Assembly (NCBI RefSeq): GCF_009363795.1
Contig: NZ_CP045420.1
Coordinates: 1,035,001 to 1,099,000, forward strand
DNA: 64,000 bases
Direction of reading: 5' to 3'
Source of the DNA: Palleronia sp. THAF1
GTDB lineage: Bacteria; Pseudomonadota; Alphaproteobacteria; Rhodobacterales; Rhodobacteraceae
The notes under the pieces are model-generated. The model saw nothing but the letters and a program-made list of their open reading frames with translations, ran no database searches and was not told where the DNA came from. How positions within the stretch are numbered: the first letter of the stretch is position 1; each line of letters starts with the position of its first letter. Positions 18,356-26,906 of the stretch are shown here, one piece after another. Both the position numbers and the translations under genes were made by a program.

Positions 18356-19356
18356 GACTGGCGGTTCTGGGCTTGCCCGATTGGGCCGCGCGGGCTGCCG
18401 TGATGGGCGCGGATGTGCGCTATTGCGGGCCTGATCCCAAGCCGATGTTACGCCGGGCGGCCAAGGTCCTGCCGGGGCTATATGACCGCACGCCGCCCGC
18501 GGGTGACCTGACGATGTGCGGCACGCCCGATCTTGCGGTCGACGGCGCCGACCTGATCCTGACGGCTCCGACGAGCGGGATATCTGCCACAGTGCCTGTG
18601 GTGCATATCGGCGGTGGCCCTGAGGGTGCGACAGTCGCACATTCCGGAACGCCTGCATGGCTGGTGCCGGAGGTGGTCCTGACGGGACCGGGCGCCGCAC
18701 GTATCGCGCCGTTGCTGGTGGGGATCGGGGTCGCCGCCGTCGACGCGCTGACCCCGCTGCCGACCGACACGATGCTCGACGGACCCGAACGGGAAGCTGC
18801 CATCGTCGGCAGCCTGCGCGCCCTGCGCGAGGCGAACGTCGGGCCAGGGCGCAATCTTGCGCAGACCGAGGCACTGTGGCCCTGGCCCGATCCCGACTGG
18901 TCGCAGCCCGTCGAGACCGCCGACCGCGTGGTTCCGCTCGATTGGCTGGACTACAACGGCCACATGACCGAGGCGCGCTATTTGCACGCCTTCGGCAACG
19001 CGACGGACCGGCTTATGCACATGCTGGGATGTACACCGGATTACATCGCCGCCGGGCACTCGTTCTTCACGGCCGAGACGCACATCCGCCATATCGGAGA
19101 GGCCAACGCAGGCGACAGGATCCGCATTCACAGCCAAGCCCTGATGGTTGATGGGGCGAAGATGCGGTTCTTCCACATGATGCGGGTCGCAGATCGGATC
19201 GTGGCCACGTCCGAGCATTTCATGCTGCATGTCTCATTGAAGACGCGCCGTTCGGTGCCGCCGCTTCCGCCGCTGGATGGCGGAATGGCGCGGTTCGGGG
19301 CTGCAGAGTTGACTTGGCCGGACGGTGCGGGTCGCGCGGTCGGACAGCCGAGGTGA
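18352..19356 (+). CDS. Hotdog thioesterase fused to a vestigial L-carnitine-dehydrogenase-like domain
   Basis: The 334-residue protein ends in an intact 4-HBT-type thioesterase with DWLDYNGHMTEARY (residues 197-210), where the Asp is the usual catalytic residue, and THIRHIGEANAGD. This half matches betainyl-CoA thioesterases. The first 180 residues follow L-carnitine dehydrogenase (WAAR, DV and PDP spaced as in the Rossmann start; VAHSGTPAWLVP for the usual HPFNPVYLLP) but lack the GxGxxG loop and the helical C-terminal domain. Full fusions are about 480 residues. Thioesterase activity is therefore likely and dehydrogenase activity unlikely. It overlaps both neighbours (ATGA, GTGA). Confidence 0.8.
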   Translation: MRLAVLGLPDWAARAAVMGADVRYCGPDPKPMLRRAAKVLPGLYDRTPPAGDLTMCGTPDLAVDGADLILTAPTSGISATVPVVHIGGGPEGATVAHSGTPAWLVPEVVLTGPGAARIAPLLVGIGVAAVDALTPLPTDTMLDGPEREAAIVGSLRALREANVGPGRNLAQTEALWPWPDPDWSQPVETADRVVPLDWLDYNGHMTEARYLHAFGNATDRLMHMLGCTPDYIAAGHSFFTAETHIRHIGEANAGDRIRIHSQALMVDGAKMRFFHMMRVADRIVATSEHFMLHVSLKTRRSVPPLPPLDGGMARFGAAELTWPDGAGRAVGQPR

Positions 19357-20234
19357 TCGGTTGGGTTGGGGCCACACTGGTCGCCTCGGTCGCGCAGACA
19401 TTCCGGTTCCTTGTGCAACGCCACTTGAAGCGCACCAGCCTGTCGACGGCGGGAGCGACGTTCTCGCGGTTCTTGTTCTCTGCGCCGTTGGTCGCGGCTC
19501 TTCTGGCGGCATACCTCTGGGCGGGTGGGCTATCGTTGCCGACACCGAACGGCGCGTTCTGGCGCTTCGTGTTGCCCGGCGGGCTTAGCCAGATACTGGC
19601 TACAGCCTGCGTTATCACCCTGTTCGGATTGCGGAATTTCGCGGTCGGTATCACGCTTATGAAGACCGAGGTGATCCTGACCGGCGCGGTCGGATTTGTG
19701 TTGCTGGGTGAAGCCGTAACACTGAGCGCGGCGCTTGCTATCGCGGTTGGGGTCATTGCGGTGATTGTCCTGTCAGGCGGCGCGGGGGCTTGGGACGGCC
19801 GCGCTGTCGCCTTGGGACTGGGCTCCGGCGCGCTCTTCGCGGTGTCGGCGGTTTGCTACCGCGGGGCCGCCTTGTCGCTTGGCGATGCGCCGGTGTTGGC
19901 GCGGTCTATGGCGACACTGGCCGTGGCGACGACATGGCAGTCATTGATATTGGGCGCTTGGATCGCCTGGGCGGAGCCCGGCCAGTTGCGCGCGGTCGTG
20001 CAGGCTTGGCGGATCGCGGTATTGGCGGGCGTGTTTTCGATGATCGGAAGCTTGGGCTGGTTCACGGCCTTCGCTTTGCAGAACGCGGCCTACGTCAAGG
20101 CTTTGGGGCAGGTCGAGGTCGTCTTTTCGATTCTTGCGAGCACGTTGTTTCTAGGAGAGCGCATCAGTCGACGCGAGGGTGTCGGCATCGCGTTGCTAGG
20201 TGTCTCGATCGCTGCTCTTATCCTGTCGGTATAG
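19353..20234 (+). CDS. EamA/DMT superfamily transporter
   Basis: The 293-residue inner-membrane protein has about ten hydrophobic segments in two EamA repeats, with LMKTEVILTGAVGFVLLGE in the first and KALGQVEVVFSILASTLFLGE in the second; the LGE pattern near helix ends is typical. The GTG at 19353 overlaps the thioesterase stop (GTGA), making the reductase-lipocalin-thioesterase-exporter set one coupled operon. Family members export amino acids, nucleotides or other metabolites; the substrate is unknown. Its end overlaps the convergent Nudix gene by 17 bases. Confidence 0.85.
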   Translation: MIGWVGATLVASVAQTFRFLVQRHLKRTSLSTAGATFSRFLFSAPLVAALLAAYLWAGGLSLPTPNGAFWRFVLPGGLSQILATACVITLFGLRNFAVGITLMKTEVILTGAVGFVLLGEAVTLSAALAIAVGVIAVIVLSGGAGAWDGRAVALGLGSGALFAVSAVCYRGAALSLGDAPVLARSMATLAVATTWQSLILGAWIAWAEPGQLRAVVQAWRIAVLAGVFSMIGSLGWFTAFALQNAAYVKALGQVEVVFSILASTLFLGERISRREGVGIALLGVSIAALILSV

Positions 20235-20916
20235 CGTCGTCGATCACGCGCCACGCCTGATCGTTGCGGAAGAATGGCACGCGGTCGGGTGCGTCTGTGC
20301 GCGGCAGATGCGCCTCTACTTCTCCCAAAACGACGGAGGTGATGAAGGGGAGGTCCAGCGCGCGCGCTTGTGTAAGCGTGACCCATTGCAGATGGCTCAG
20401 TTCGTCACAGGCGTTGGTGAAGTCGTCGGGGTCCGTGACCAGCCGCGCTGCGTCCATGATGAAGAAGCGCGCGTCGAACCGGCGCGGGCGGCCCGGCGGC
20501 GTAACGGCACGAAACACGTAGGACAGGACGCTTGCATCGGGACGGTGGCCGGTGGCGGCAAAGCCCTTCCAGTCAGGAGGTGCGTCGGCCCAGTCGCCGG
20601 GCGTGCCCGCGATCTGGCCGGTTTCCTCCCACAACTCACGAATGGCGGCGGCGGCGAGTGCTTCGGGAGAGGCCTCCAGCGCGCGGTCCAGTCGCGTGCG
20701 GCATGGCTGGGGCAAGGGGCGGCCGAGCGGTATGTCGGCGTCCGCAATGTCCACGGCACCGCCGGGAAACACGAACTTGGATGGCATGAAGGCGGCTGTC
20801 TTGCCACGTTGGCCCATCAGCAACCGAGGGGCCGTGTCCGGGTCGCGGACCACGATGATGGTAGCGGCATCCCGAATCGGCGGGTCGTCTAGAACCCGTG
20901 CATGCGTTTCGCCCAT
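20218..20916 (-). CDS. Nudix hydrolase (NUDT7/19-like)
   Basis: The 232-residue protein begins MGETHARVLDDPPIRDAATI and carries the Nudix box ending AAIRELWEETG, with FPGGAVD upstream, spaced as in the larger CoA/nucleotide-type Nudix enzymes (NUDT7/NUDT19-like), which have an insertion before the box. It cleaves a nucleoside diphosphate linked to another moiety; the exact substrate cannot be told. It overlaps the DUF983 gene by 28 bases, so the two are translated together. Confidence 0.86.
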   Translation of the reverse strand: MGETHARVLDDPPIRDAATIIVVRDPDTAPRLLMGQRGKTAAFMPSKFVFPGGAVDIADADIPLGRPLPQPCRTRLDRALEASPEALAAAAIRELWEETGQIAGTPGDWADAPPDWKGFAATGHRPDASVLSYVFRAVTPPGRPRRFDARFFIMDAARLVTDPDDFTNACDELSHLQWVTLTQARALDLPFITSVVLGEVEAHLPRTDAPDRVPFFRNDQAWRVIDDAIPTG

Positions 20917-21281
20917 TGGAACCCTACGATCATGCCCTTGATGCGGGGCAACAGATAAAGCGACAGGCCCACACAGGCCGTACAGAAAACCGTGGCCAAC
21001 ACCATTGGGTCGGGTCGGAAGGTGGTGAAGAACACGTGCATGAACGGCGCCATAAGATGACCCACGATCAGGATCGTCAGATACGCGGGACCATCATCGG
21101 CGCGCGCGGGCGACAGATCGGTGCCGCAGACGGCGCATTGCTGGCGCAGCTTGAGATATCCGCGCAGCAGCGGACCAGACCCGCAATGCGGACACTTGCG
21201 CCGGTACCCGCGCATGAGGGACTGGCCCACCGCACGATCGGAGGTCTCAATATCGTTGGTGTTGGGGCGATCGTCGAACAT
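20889..21281 (-). CDS. DUF983 zinc-ribbon membrane protein
   Basis: The 130-residue protein has two CxxC pairs (KCPHCGSG and QCAVCGTD) forming a zinc ribbon, then two hydrophobic segments (about residues 67-90 and 95-115). This is the DUF983 family, common in alphaproteobacteria and of unknown function, sometimes near cytochrome oxidase assembly genes. The ATG at 21281 was chosen since upstream residues are unlike the family. The 286 bases upstream, to 21567, hold no convincing gene; they include an AT-richer stretch that probably carries its promoter. Confidence 0.85.
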   Translation of the reverse strand: MFDDRPNTNDIETSDRAVGQSLMRGYRRKCPHCGSGPLLRGYLKLRQQCAVCGTDLSPARADDGPAYLTILIVGHLMAPFMHVFFTTFRPDPMVLATVFCTACVGLSLYLLPRIKGMIVGFQWAKRMHGF

Positions 21282-21567
21282 GCGGGGGATCCGAACAGTG
21301 ATCGCCGACAGGTAGCGCGCTCCGGGACCTGTCCGCAAGGTTGCGCCTGACAGGCGCGCGGCATTGTCGCAAGAGATACACAAATCCAATGGGGGATTTG
21401 GGCGTCGCTGAATTCGAGATAGGGCATAAGTCCGACCGGGGTCGGGCCCATTTCGAGAAAATACAGTTCAGTGTGAATCTGAAAATTGCCAGATATAGAG
21501 GGCTAAACGGCCTGCACAAATATTCAATGAGCCGTTGGAAATTCCGGGTTTTGCGATTTGACCCTGT

Positions 21568-22983
21568 CTACCCTGCAACGCGTGCCGAAGGTCGCAGCGG
21601 GCCGGCGGCCCGCGGCGCCGGGCTTGTGGGCAGAGTGAGCGCGTCCCCTTGTGAGGCCAGTCTAGACAGGTTTCGGCCATCTCGCTTGGCGCGGTAGAGC
21701 GCGGCATCAGCCAGCGCTATGGTCGCTTTTATATCCAGTGTGTCGCCGCTGGCAACGCCGATGCTCACGGTCACGTGCTGGACCGTATCGCGAAGTTCAT
21801 CCACCGCTTCACGCAGTCGTTCTGCGGCCAAAAGCGCCTCCCCCGGGGCCGCATTGGATAGGATGACAAGGAATTCCTCGCCGCCGAACCGGGCGACCAG
21901 ATCGTGCTCGCGCAGATTTTCCTTCAATCGAGTGGCGACGCCTTTCAAAACCGTGTCTCCGGTGGCGTGGCCCAACCGGTCGTTGACCGATTTGAAGTGA
22001 TCGACATCCACGAGAAGTACACCGTAGCTGCGATCGGCGTCGACTGCGCGCCGCGCTGTGTCCGCGAGGTATTGCAGGGCGTAACGTCGATTGAACAAAC
22101 CGGTCAGATCGTCACGCGCTGCCAGACGCAGGCTTTGGTCCAACTGATGCCGAAGCGAGTCTGATTGCCGCTTTGCCATCAATTCACGGATGATCAGGGC
22201 CGCGCGTTCGCGCAGTCCCGCGTCGGTGCGCAGCAATGCGTTCGCTCCAAGATCGAGGGCAAGGGCGCCGCGCTGCAGGTCTTGACCATCGCATTCGACA
22301 ATGACCGACGCGCGCCGTGTGGCAGGATGCGCCCGGAGTTCGGAAAGCAACTCAAGTGTATCCTCAAGATCACCCTCGGTCAGCAGGATAAGGTCAAATG
22401 CTGAGCCAGAAGCAGCTTCGGCAAGGATCTCGCCGGGCGTATTGGCCGTCACCGGATAGCCGATCTGGGCGGGGAGACCGCGGATCAGCCGACCGGAAGC
22501 GGCCCGATCATGTCCGACGACGACAACGCGCGGTGCAACCGCGAACTGCGTCGTATCTTCGGCAAAGCCCAGCCGCCGCGCTGTCGACACCTGGCGCGCG
22601 AGCTCTGTGCGGGTTTCGTGCCGTCTCAGGATTCCGCGCAGACTGGTCAAGAGCCAGGACCGATCGACAGGGCGCGCCATGACAGCGGTGGCCCCTGCTT
22701 CGATCCAGGCCGCCCGCGTCTCGGTTTTTTCTTCGGATGTCATAACGATGCAGGGAGGGACCGATGGATCGTCTGACTGCAATTGGCTTAGAACACCGGA
22801 TGACGAAAGGTCCGGTAGCGCTGCGTCGATCAGAAGAAGGTCTGCACCATGCTCTTCCAGAGAGATCACGGCTTCCTTCGCACTGGCGACCGAAGTCACG
22901 TCGTAGCGCGCTGCCGATAAGGCCGCTTTGAACGCGATTCGGTTGTTGACCGTGTCGTCAGCGATCAGAATGCGTCGTGCCAT
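21568..22983 (-). CDS. PleD-like response regulator with diguanylate cyclase domain
   Basis: The 471-residue protein has REC-REC-GGDEF order as in PleD. REC1 holds the acidic pair Asp9/Asp10 and phospho-acceptor Asp53 (LLLIDAALPD), but the conserved Lys is Arg104 in MARPVD. REC2 (about residues 150-265) has lost its acceptor Asp (LILLTEGD), as expected of a dimerisation adaptor. The cyclase has GGEEF at 367-371 and an RxxD inhibitory site at 358-361. It should make c-di-GMP on phosphorylation. The start at 22983 was chosen because MARRILIADD begins the REC fold. Confidence 0.92.
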   Translation of the reverse strand: MARRILIADDTVNNRIAFKAALSAARYDVTSVASAKEAVISLEEHGADLLLIDAALPDLSSSGVLSQLQSDDPSVPPCIVMTSEEKTETRAAWIEAGATAVMARPVDRSWLLTSLRGILRRHETRTELARQVSTARRLGFAEDTTQFAVAPRVVVVGHDRAASGRLIRGLPAQIGYPVTANTPGEILAEAASGSAFDLILLTEGDLEDTLELLSELRAHPATRRASVIVECDGQDLQRGALALDLGANALLRTDAGLRERAALIIRELMAKRQSDSLRHQLDQSLRLAARDDLTGLFNRRYALQYLADTARRAVDADRSYGVLLVDVDHFKSVNDRLGHATGDTVLKGVATRLKENLREHDLVARFGGEEFLVILSNAAPGEALLAAERLREAVDELRDTVQHVTVSIGVASGDTLDIKATIALADAALYRAKRDGRNLSRLASQGDALTLPTSPAPRAAGPLRPSARVAG

Positions 22984-23073
22984 GGGCGTGCCCGTCTGTC
23001 TTGCTAGCTTGGTTGACCTCAAGCTGACCCTAAATCATTAAGAAAAGCTTTCCAATTTCCTGAAAGGACCGGG

Positions 23074-23352
23074 ATGAAGCAAGAAACGGCCGAAGGGGTC
23101 GCGCAGGAGGTGCTGATCTGGCTTGCGCAGGATGAGGACCTTCTTCCAGTTTTCCTTGGCGCGACAGGTGCCGATGCCTCTGATCTGAGGAACGCGGCTC
23201 AAGACTCTGTTTTTCTTGGGTCTGTTCTCGACTTTCTTCTCATGGACGATGCTTGGATCACCCGGTTTTGCACGACCTCGAACTACGCGTACGACATCCC
23301 GCAACGCGCAAGGCAGGCGCTGCCTGGTGGGGAAGAGGTGCATTGGACGTAA
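23074..23352 (+). CDS. DUF3572 family small protein
   Basis: The 92-residue acidic helical protein, beginning MKQETAEGVAQEVLIWLAQDE and containing VLDFLLMDDAWITRFC, matches the DUF3572 family of alphaproteobacteria, which is uncharacterised. It starts 90 bases from the divergent PleD-like gene, a gap that contains TTGACC (23013-23018) and CATTAA (23036-23041) as weak promoter candidates. In related genomes the family sits near pleD-type genes, hinting at a link to cell-cycle or c-di-GMP control, which is inference. Confidence 0.82.
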   Translation: MKQETAEGVAQEVLIWLAQDEDLLPVFLGATGADASDLRNAAQDSVFLGSVLDFLLMDDAWITRFCTTSNYAYDIPQRARQALPGGEEVHWT

Positions 23353-23409
23353 TTCGGCACACGAAACCTTAACGTTTTGCGCCTAGGACGGTCCGCAAGG
23401 AGGCCGCCC

Positions 23410-24003
23410 ATGACCGGAGCACTTGCGCCAGCGCTACAGACATTCGTTACCGACAGCTATGGACCTGATGTCTGGAACTCCATCCTGCACGACTCCCATG
23501 CGTCGGTCGACACTTTCGAAGTGATGCTAAGCTACGATGGGTCGGTCGCGTCCAGCGTTCTCACTGCGACCGCGAAAAAGCTGAAGCGCGCGCCGTCCGA
23601 GATTTTGGAAGACCTTGGCATCTATCTGGTCGCGCACGACAATACCAAACCCATCCGCCGACTGCTGCGCTTCGGTGGCGTGGACTTCGAAGGCTTCCTC
23701 GAGACGCTTGGCGACCTTCCGGATCGAGCGAGACTGGCATTGCCACACGTCGTTCTGCCTGCGCTTACCGTAGAGGAGGTCGCGACGGGAGAATGGATCG
23801 TTTGGTGTGACCGCAAACCAGATGGATTGGTCCACCTCATGCTGGGAGCGATCCGGGCAATGGCCGACGAATATGGCGCTTTGGTGCTGGCCAATCTGGT
23901 GGATGATCCGAGCCAAACCCGATGCCGGATCGACGTTCTTATCTCTGCGCACAGTCATTCTGAAGGACGCGCTTTCGAAATTGGACAGGGTAAGGCGGTC
24001 TGA
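23410..24003 (+). CDS. H-NOX-like (heme NO-binding fold) sensor lacking the canonical proximal histidine
   Basis: The 197-residue protein matches the H-NOX fold from TFVTDSYGPDVWNSIL to the C-terminal IRAMADEYGALVLANL. The position of the heme-ligating histidine is occupied by Pro104 (LGDLPDRARLAL), and the YxSxR heme-propionate motif reads VWCDR (131-135), keeping only the Arg. Thus canonical heme binding is doubtful; His76 and His113 are the nearest alternatives. The ATG at 23410 is preceded by AAGGAGG. It overlaps the following cyclase gene (TGATG), so it most likely controls that enzyme in a bound complex. Confidence 0.85.
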   Translation: MTGALAPALQTFVTDSYGPDVWNSILHDSHASVDTFEVMLSYDGSVASSVLTATAKKLKRAPSEILEDLGIYLVAHDNTKPIRRLLRFGGVDFEGFLETLGDLPDRARLALPHVVLPALTVEEVATGEWIVWCDRKPDGLVHLMLGAIRAMADEYGALVLANLVDDPSQTRCRIDVLISAHSHSEGRAFEIGQGKAV

Positions 24004-24974
24004 TGGACGCAATTCTGACCCGCCGTACGCTCGATGCCTTGATGCCGATGCACCTGCTGCTGAATTCGGAAGGGCGCATCGAAGGGGTTGGCCGCGCACT
24101 TCAGCGCCTTGCGCCGGATCGGAAACTGATTGGGTCGAATCTGCGCGATGTTGCCGTTCTCGACCGCCCGGCTGGCATGGCCAGCATCGCTGATCTGAAC
24201 GGGCGAAGGGTTGCTTTGCATTTGCGTAATCAGGGAAAAACGTATCTGCGTGGCCATGGCGTCGCCATCGACGGCGGCCGATTGCTTCTGAACTTGGCGC
24301 TGGCCCTGGGAGAACTGCAGAAAGTCGGTGACTCGGGCCTGACGGCGATGGATTTTGCGCCGACCGACCCGACCCTGGACATGCTGTATCTGATAGAGGC
24401 CAATCACCTTGCAACCACTCAGACGCATCGGCTGATCGGCAGGCTGCAGTCGGCGAAAACGACGGCAGAAACGCAGGCGACAACCGATCCGTTGACGGGA
24501 CTGGTCAACCGGCGCGGGTTCGACAGCGTCCTTACCCGTGCGATCGCAGACAAAAAGCCTTTCGCGCTTGCGCATGTGGATCTTGACCACTTCAAAGCGG
24601 TCAATGATCGCTTGGGACATCCTGCAGGTGACGCGGTTCTGGTGGCCGTCGCGCGGCGGCTGCGCGATATCGTTCGTACCTCTGACACTGTTGCGCGTGT
24701 CGGGGGGGACGAATTCACCATCATCCTGCATCGCCTGACCGACCGCGACACGCTCTCGGATATTGCCCGCCGCATCGTTGCCGAGTTGGAACAGCCAGTT
24801 GAGTTCGAAGGGAACACATGCCGCGTGTCGGCCAGCATCGGTATCGCGATTTCTCGCGGCGGCGATGTAAAGGACCCTGATACCTTGATTGCCGATGCGG
24901 ACACTGCGCTTTACGCCTCGAAGGCGGGGGGGCGGGCGCGGCATACGTTCACCGCGCCACGATCAATTAGCTAG
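24003..24974 (+). CDS. Diguanylate cyclase with HNOBA-like N-terminal domain
   Basis: The 323-residue protein has an N-terminal PAS-like HNOBA region (about 1-135, MPMHLLLNSEGRIEGVG and FAPTDPTLDMLYLIEA), a short coiled linker, then a GGDEF domain with DPLTGLVNRRGF, GGDEF at 234-238 and an RxxD inhibitory site at 225-228. All active-site residues for c-di-GMP synthesis are present. HNOBA domains bind H-NOX sensors, and the upstream gene is coupled to this one, so the pair forms a sensor-cyclase module known from roseobacters. No EAL domain is attached. Confidence 0.93.
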   Translation: MDAILTRRTLDALMPMHLLLNSEGRIEGVGRALQRLAPDRKLIGSNLRDVAVLDRPAGMASIADLNGRRVALHLRNQGKTYLRGHGVAIDGGRLLLNLALALGELQKVGDSGLTAMDFAPTDPTLDMLYLIEANHLATTQTHRLIGRLQSAKTTAETQATTDPLTGLVNRRGFDSVLTRAIADKKPFALAHVDLDHFKAVNDRLGHPAGDAVLVAVARRLRDIVRTSDTVARVGGDEFTIILHRLTDRDTLSDIARRIVAELEQPVEFEGNTCRVSASIGIAISRGGDVKDPDTLIADADTALYASKAGGRARHTFTAPRSIS

Positions 24975-25150
24975 GTGACGGGTGTTTCGTGCGTCGTAAT
25001 CGGGCTGAATGTCACCGGACTGGACGCATTATGGGGCGCTCCAAGGAACAGACGCGAGGCTGCGTGTTTCGGCTGCGCGCCCGTACCGATGCAGACCGGG
25101 TTGCATCAAGCGAAAGGGCCACCCGATGGAAAGGGCAGCCCCAACTATCT

Positions 25151-25951
25151 TCAACCGTCGATCTGCGACGCCATCAGAGCGATGGCCTGCTGGTAGACCG
25201 TGGCCGCGTTCCATTCTTGAATGACGCGGAAATTCGGCTGTCCCTGCTGATAGCCTGCTCCCGGACGCCAGCCTTTTTGACGCAGGAAGTTCGCGGTGGA
25301 GGCCATGGCATCGGTCTGGTTTGTCAGGTCAAGCCGCCCATTGCCGTCACCATCCACGCCGTAGCGCAGAACGTTGCCGGGCAGGAACTGGGTGTGGCCC
25401 CATTCGCCATGTTTGGCCCCCGTTGAATTTTCGCTCAGAATCCCGCGGTCCACCAGTTGCAGGGCAGCGATGGCGTGCGGTGTAAAGAAGGCAGAGCGTC
25501 GACAATCATACGCCAGCGTCAGGATCGACGAGACCACCCGGCTGTTGCCCATGAAACCGCCGAAGCCGGTTTCCATTCCATGGATCGCGATCAGAACGCC
25601 GGCGGGAACGCCGTAGCGGCTTTCCAAGGATTGATAAAAGCCTGCGTTGCGCGCCTTTCGGTTGCGGCCCTGGCTGACGATAGTTGGGGCTCCGCGGACC
25701 TGCAGGAAGCGGTCCAGCGAATAGCGAAAGCTCTTCTGGTTTCGGTCGGCCGCGATGGTCGAGTTCGAATAGCTGGAGTTCATCAACGCCTGAATGCCGC
25801 GCTGGCCGACGCCCGCGCGCTGCGCCTCTGCGGCGAAGGCGGGTTTCCATTGTTCATACTGCCCGCCGGAGTTCGAGCAGGGGGCGGCAAGCGCGACGGA
25901 AGCGACACTGGCGAAGCCGAGTGCAAGGGCGAGGGTAGCGAAACGGGACAT
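25151..25951 (-). CDS. Lytic murein transglycosylase (MltB/SLT_2 family)
   Basis: The 266-residue secreted protein has a signal peptide (MSRFATLALALGFASVASVALA) and an SLT_2 domain with the catalytic Glu in AIHGMETGFGGFMGNSRVV. GHTQFLPGNVLRYGVDGDG and MASTANFLRQKGW are family hallmarks. It cleaves peptidoglycan glycan strands in the periplasm, forming anhydro-muropeptides. AGGAGT before the ATG at 25951 fixes the start. A Cys pair (PCSNS and YDCRR) could form a disulfide. Confidence 0.9.
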   Translation of the reverse strand: MSRFATLALALGFASVASVALAAPCSNSGGQYEQWKPAFAAEAQRAGVGQRGIQALMNSSYSNSTIAADRNQKSFRYSLDRFLQVRGAPTIVSQGRNRKARNAGFYQSLESRYGVPAGVLIAIHGMETGFGGFMGNSRVVSSILTLAYDCRRSAFFTPHAIAALQLVDRGILSENSTGAKHGEWGHTQFLPGNVLRYGVDGDGNGRLDLTNQTDAMASTANFLRQKGWRPGAGYQQGQPNFRVIQEWNAATVYQQAIALMASQIDG

Positions 25952-26048
25952 AACAGACTCCTGAAAGAACGATTTCTTCGACGGTAGTGCAGTGGTGACG
26001 CTGCGCCAAGCGCTTGGATCACCTGCGTGAAGGTTATAGGGCCTCCCC

Positions 26049-26906
26049 ATGGAAACAATCGCGATCATCGGGGCCGGGATGGCCGGTCTTACGGCGGCTC
26101 ACGTTTTGGCCCGAGCGGGGCGAACCGTCACGGTCTTCGAAAAGAGCCGTGGCACGGGTGGGCGTTTGGCCACCCGGCGCGAAGATGCGGGCGCCTTTGA
26201 TCATGGGGCACCTATGGCTCAGGGCGATGCCGCTTTCGATGCCGCGATGGAGAGTATCGGAGCCGAACGGTATGGCAGGGGCTGGCGCGGCAATCCGGGA
26301 ATGAGCGGTCTGGTCAAACCATTGGTGGCGGGGCTTCAGATCAAGGGCGGCTGCCGGATCGAGGCGGTGTCCGGCGCGAAAGGCGATTGGCGTCTGACAG
26401 ATGCCGATGGCATCCTGCATGGTCCCTATAAGGAATTGATCGTCGCTATCCCCGCGCCGCAGGCGGCGGCACTGCTGCGGGATGCAGACTTCTCGAACGT
26501 CGAGATGGCTGCACAATGGACCCTGATGGCTACTTGGCCGGGGATCGAAGTGTCAGTTCAATCAAAGCCCTTCACCGCGATCTGCCATCAGGACCGGATC
26601 ACATCGAAGCCGGGCGCCCTTGTCGCCCATGCTGATCTGGATTGGAGTGCCACGCATCTGGAAGACGACCCGGAAACGGTGAAGGCCGCGTTGATTTCTG
26701 CCCTGCAAACCGCCAGCGGGGTGGCGACCCAGCCGAGCTTTGCGACAGTGCATCGCTGGCGATATGCGCGTACGGCGCGCCCGTTGGGCGCCCCGTTTCT
26801 GCGCAGTGGCAGCGGCGCTTTTCTGGGCGGCGACTGGGCGTTTGGTCCTAACGCGGGTGACGCATGGCGCAGCGGGAGTGCGATGGCACAGGCGGTATTG
26901 GCGTGA
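26049..26906 (+). CDS. Renalase-like FAD-dependent oxidoreductase
   Basis: The 285-residue protein starts with the FAD dinucleotide motif IAIIGAGMAGLTAAHVLARAG and continues EKSRGTGGRLATRR, the signature of renalase and bacterial NAD/FAD amine-oxidase-like proteins. GDWAFGPNAGDAWRSG at the C-terminus closes the FAD site. Bacterial relatives oxidise aberrant dihydro-nicotinamide isomers or are uncharacterised. Its stop overlaps the selU start (GTGA), suggesting co-translation. Confidence 0.85.
   Translation: METIAIIGAGMAGLTAAHVLARAGRTVTVFEKSRGTGGRLATRREDAGAFDHGAPMAQGDAAFDAAMESIGAERYGRGWRGNPGMSGLVKPLVAGLQIKGGCRIEAVSGAKGDWRLTDADGILHGPYKELIVAIPAPQAAALLRDADFSNVEMAAQWTLMATWPGIEVSVQSKPFTAICHQDRITSKPGALVAHADLDWSATHLEDDPETVKAALISALQTASGVATQPSFATVHRWRYARTARPLGAPFLRSGSGAFLGGDWAFGPNAGDAWRSGSAMAQAVLA

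Noticed and set aside
21282-21567. Possible small gene or regulatory RNA in the gap before DUF983
   Set aside because: No open frame with a ribosome site and no clear stem-loop plus T-run was found, although the gap is AT-richer than its surroundings.
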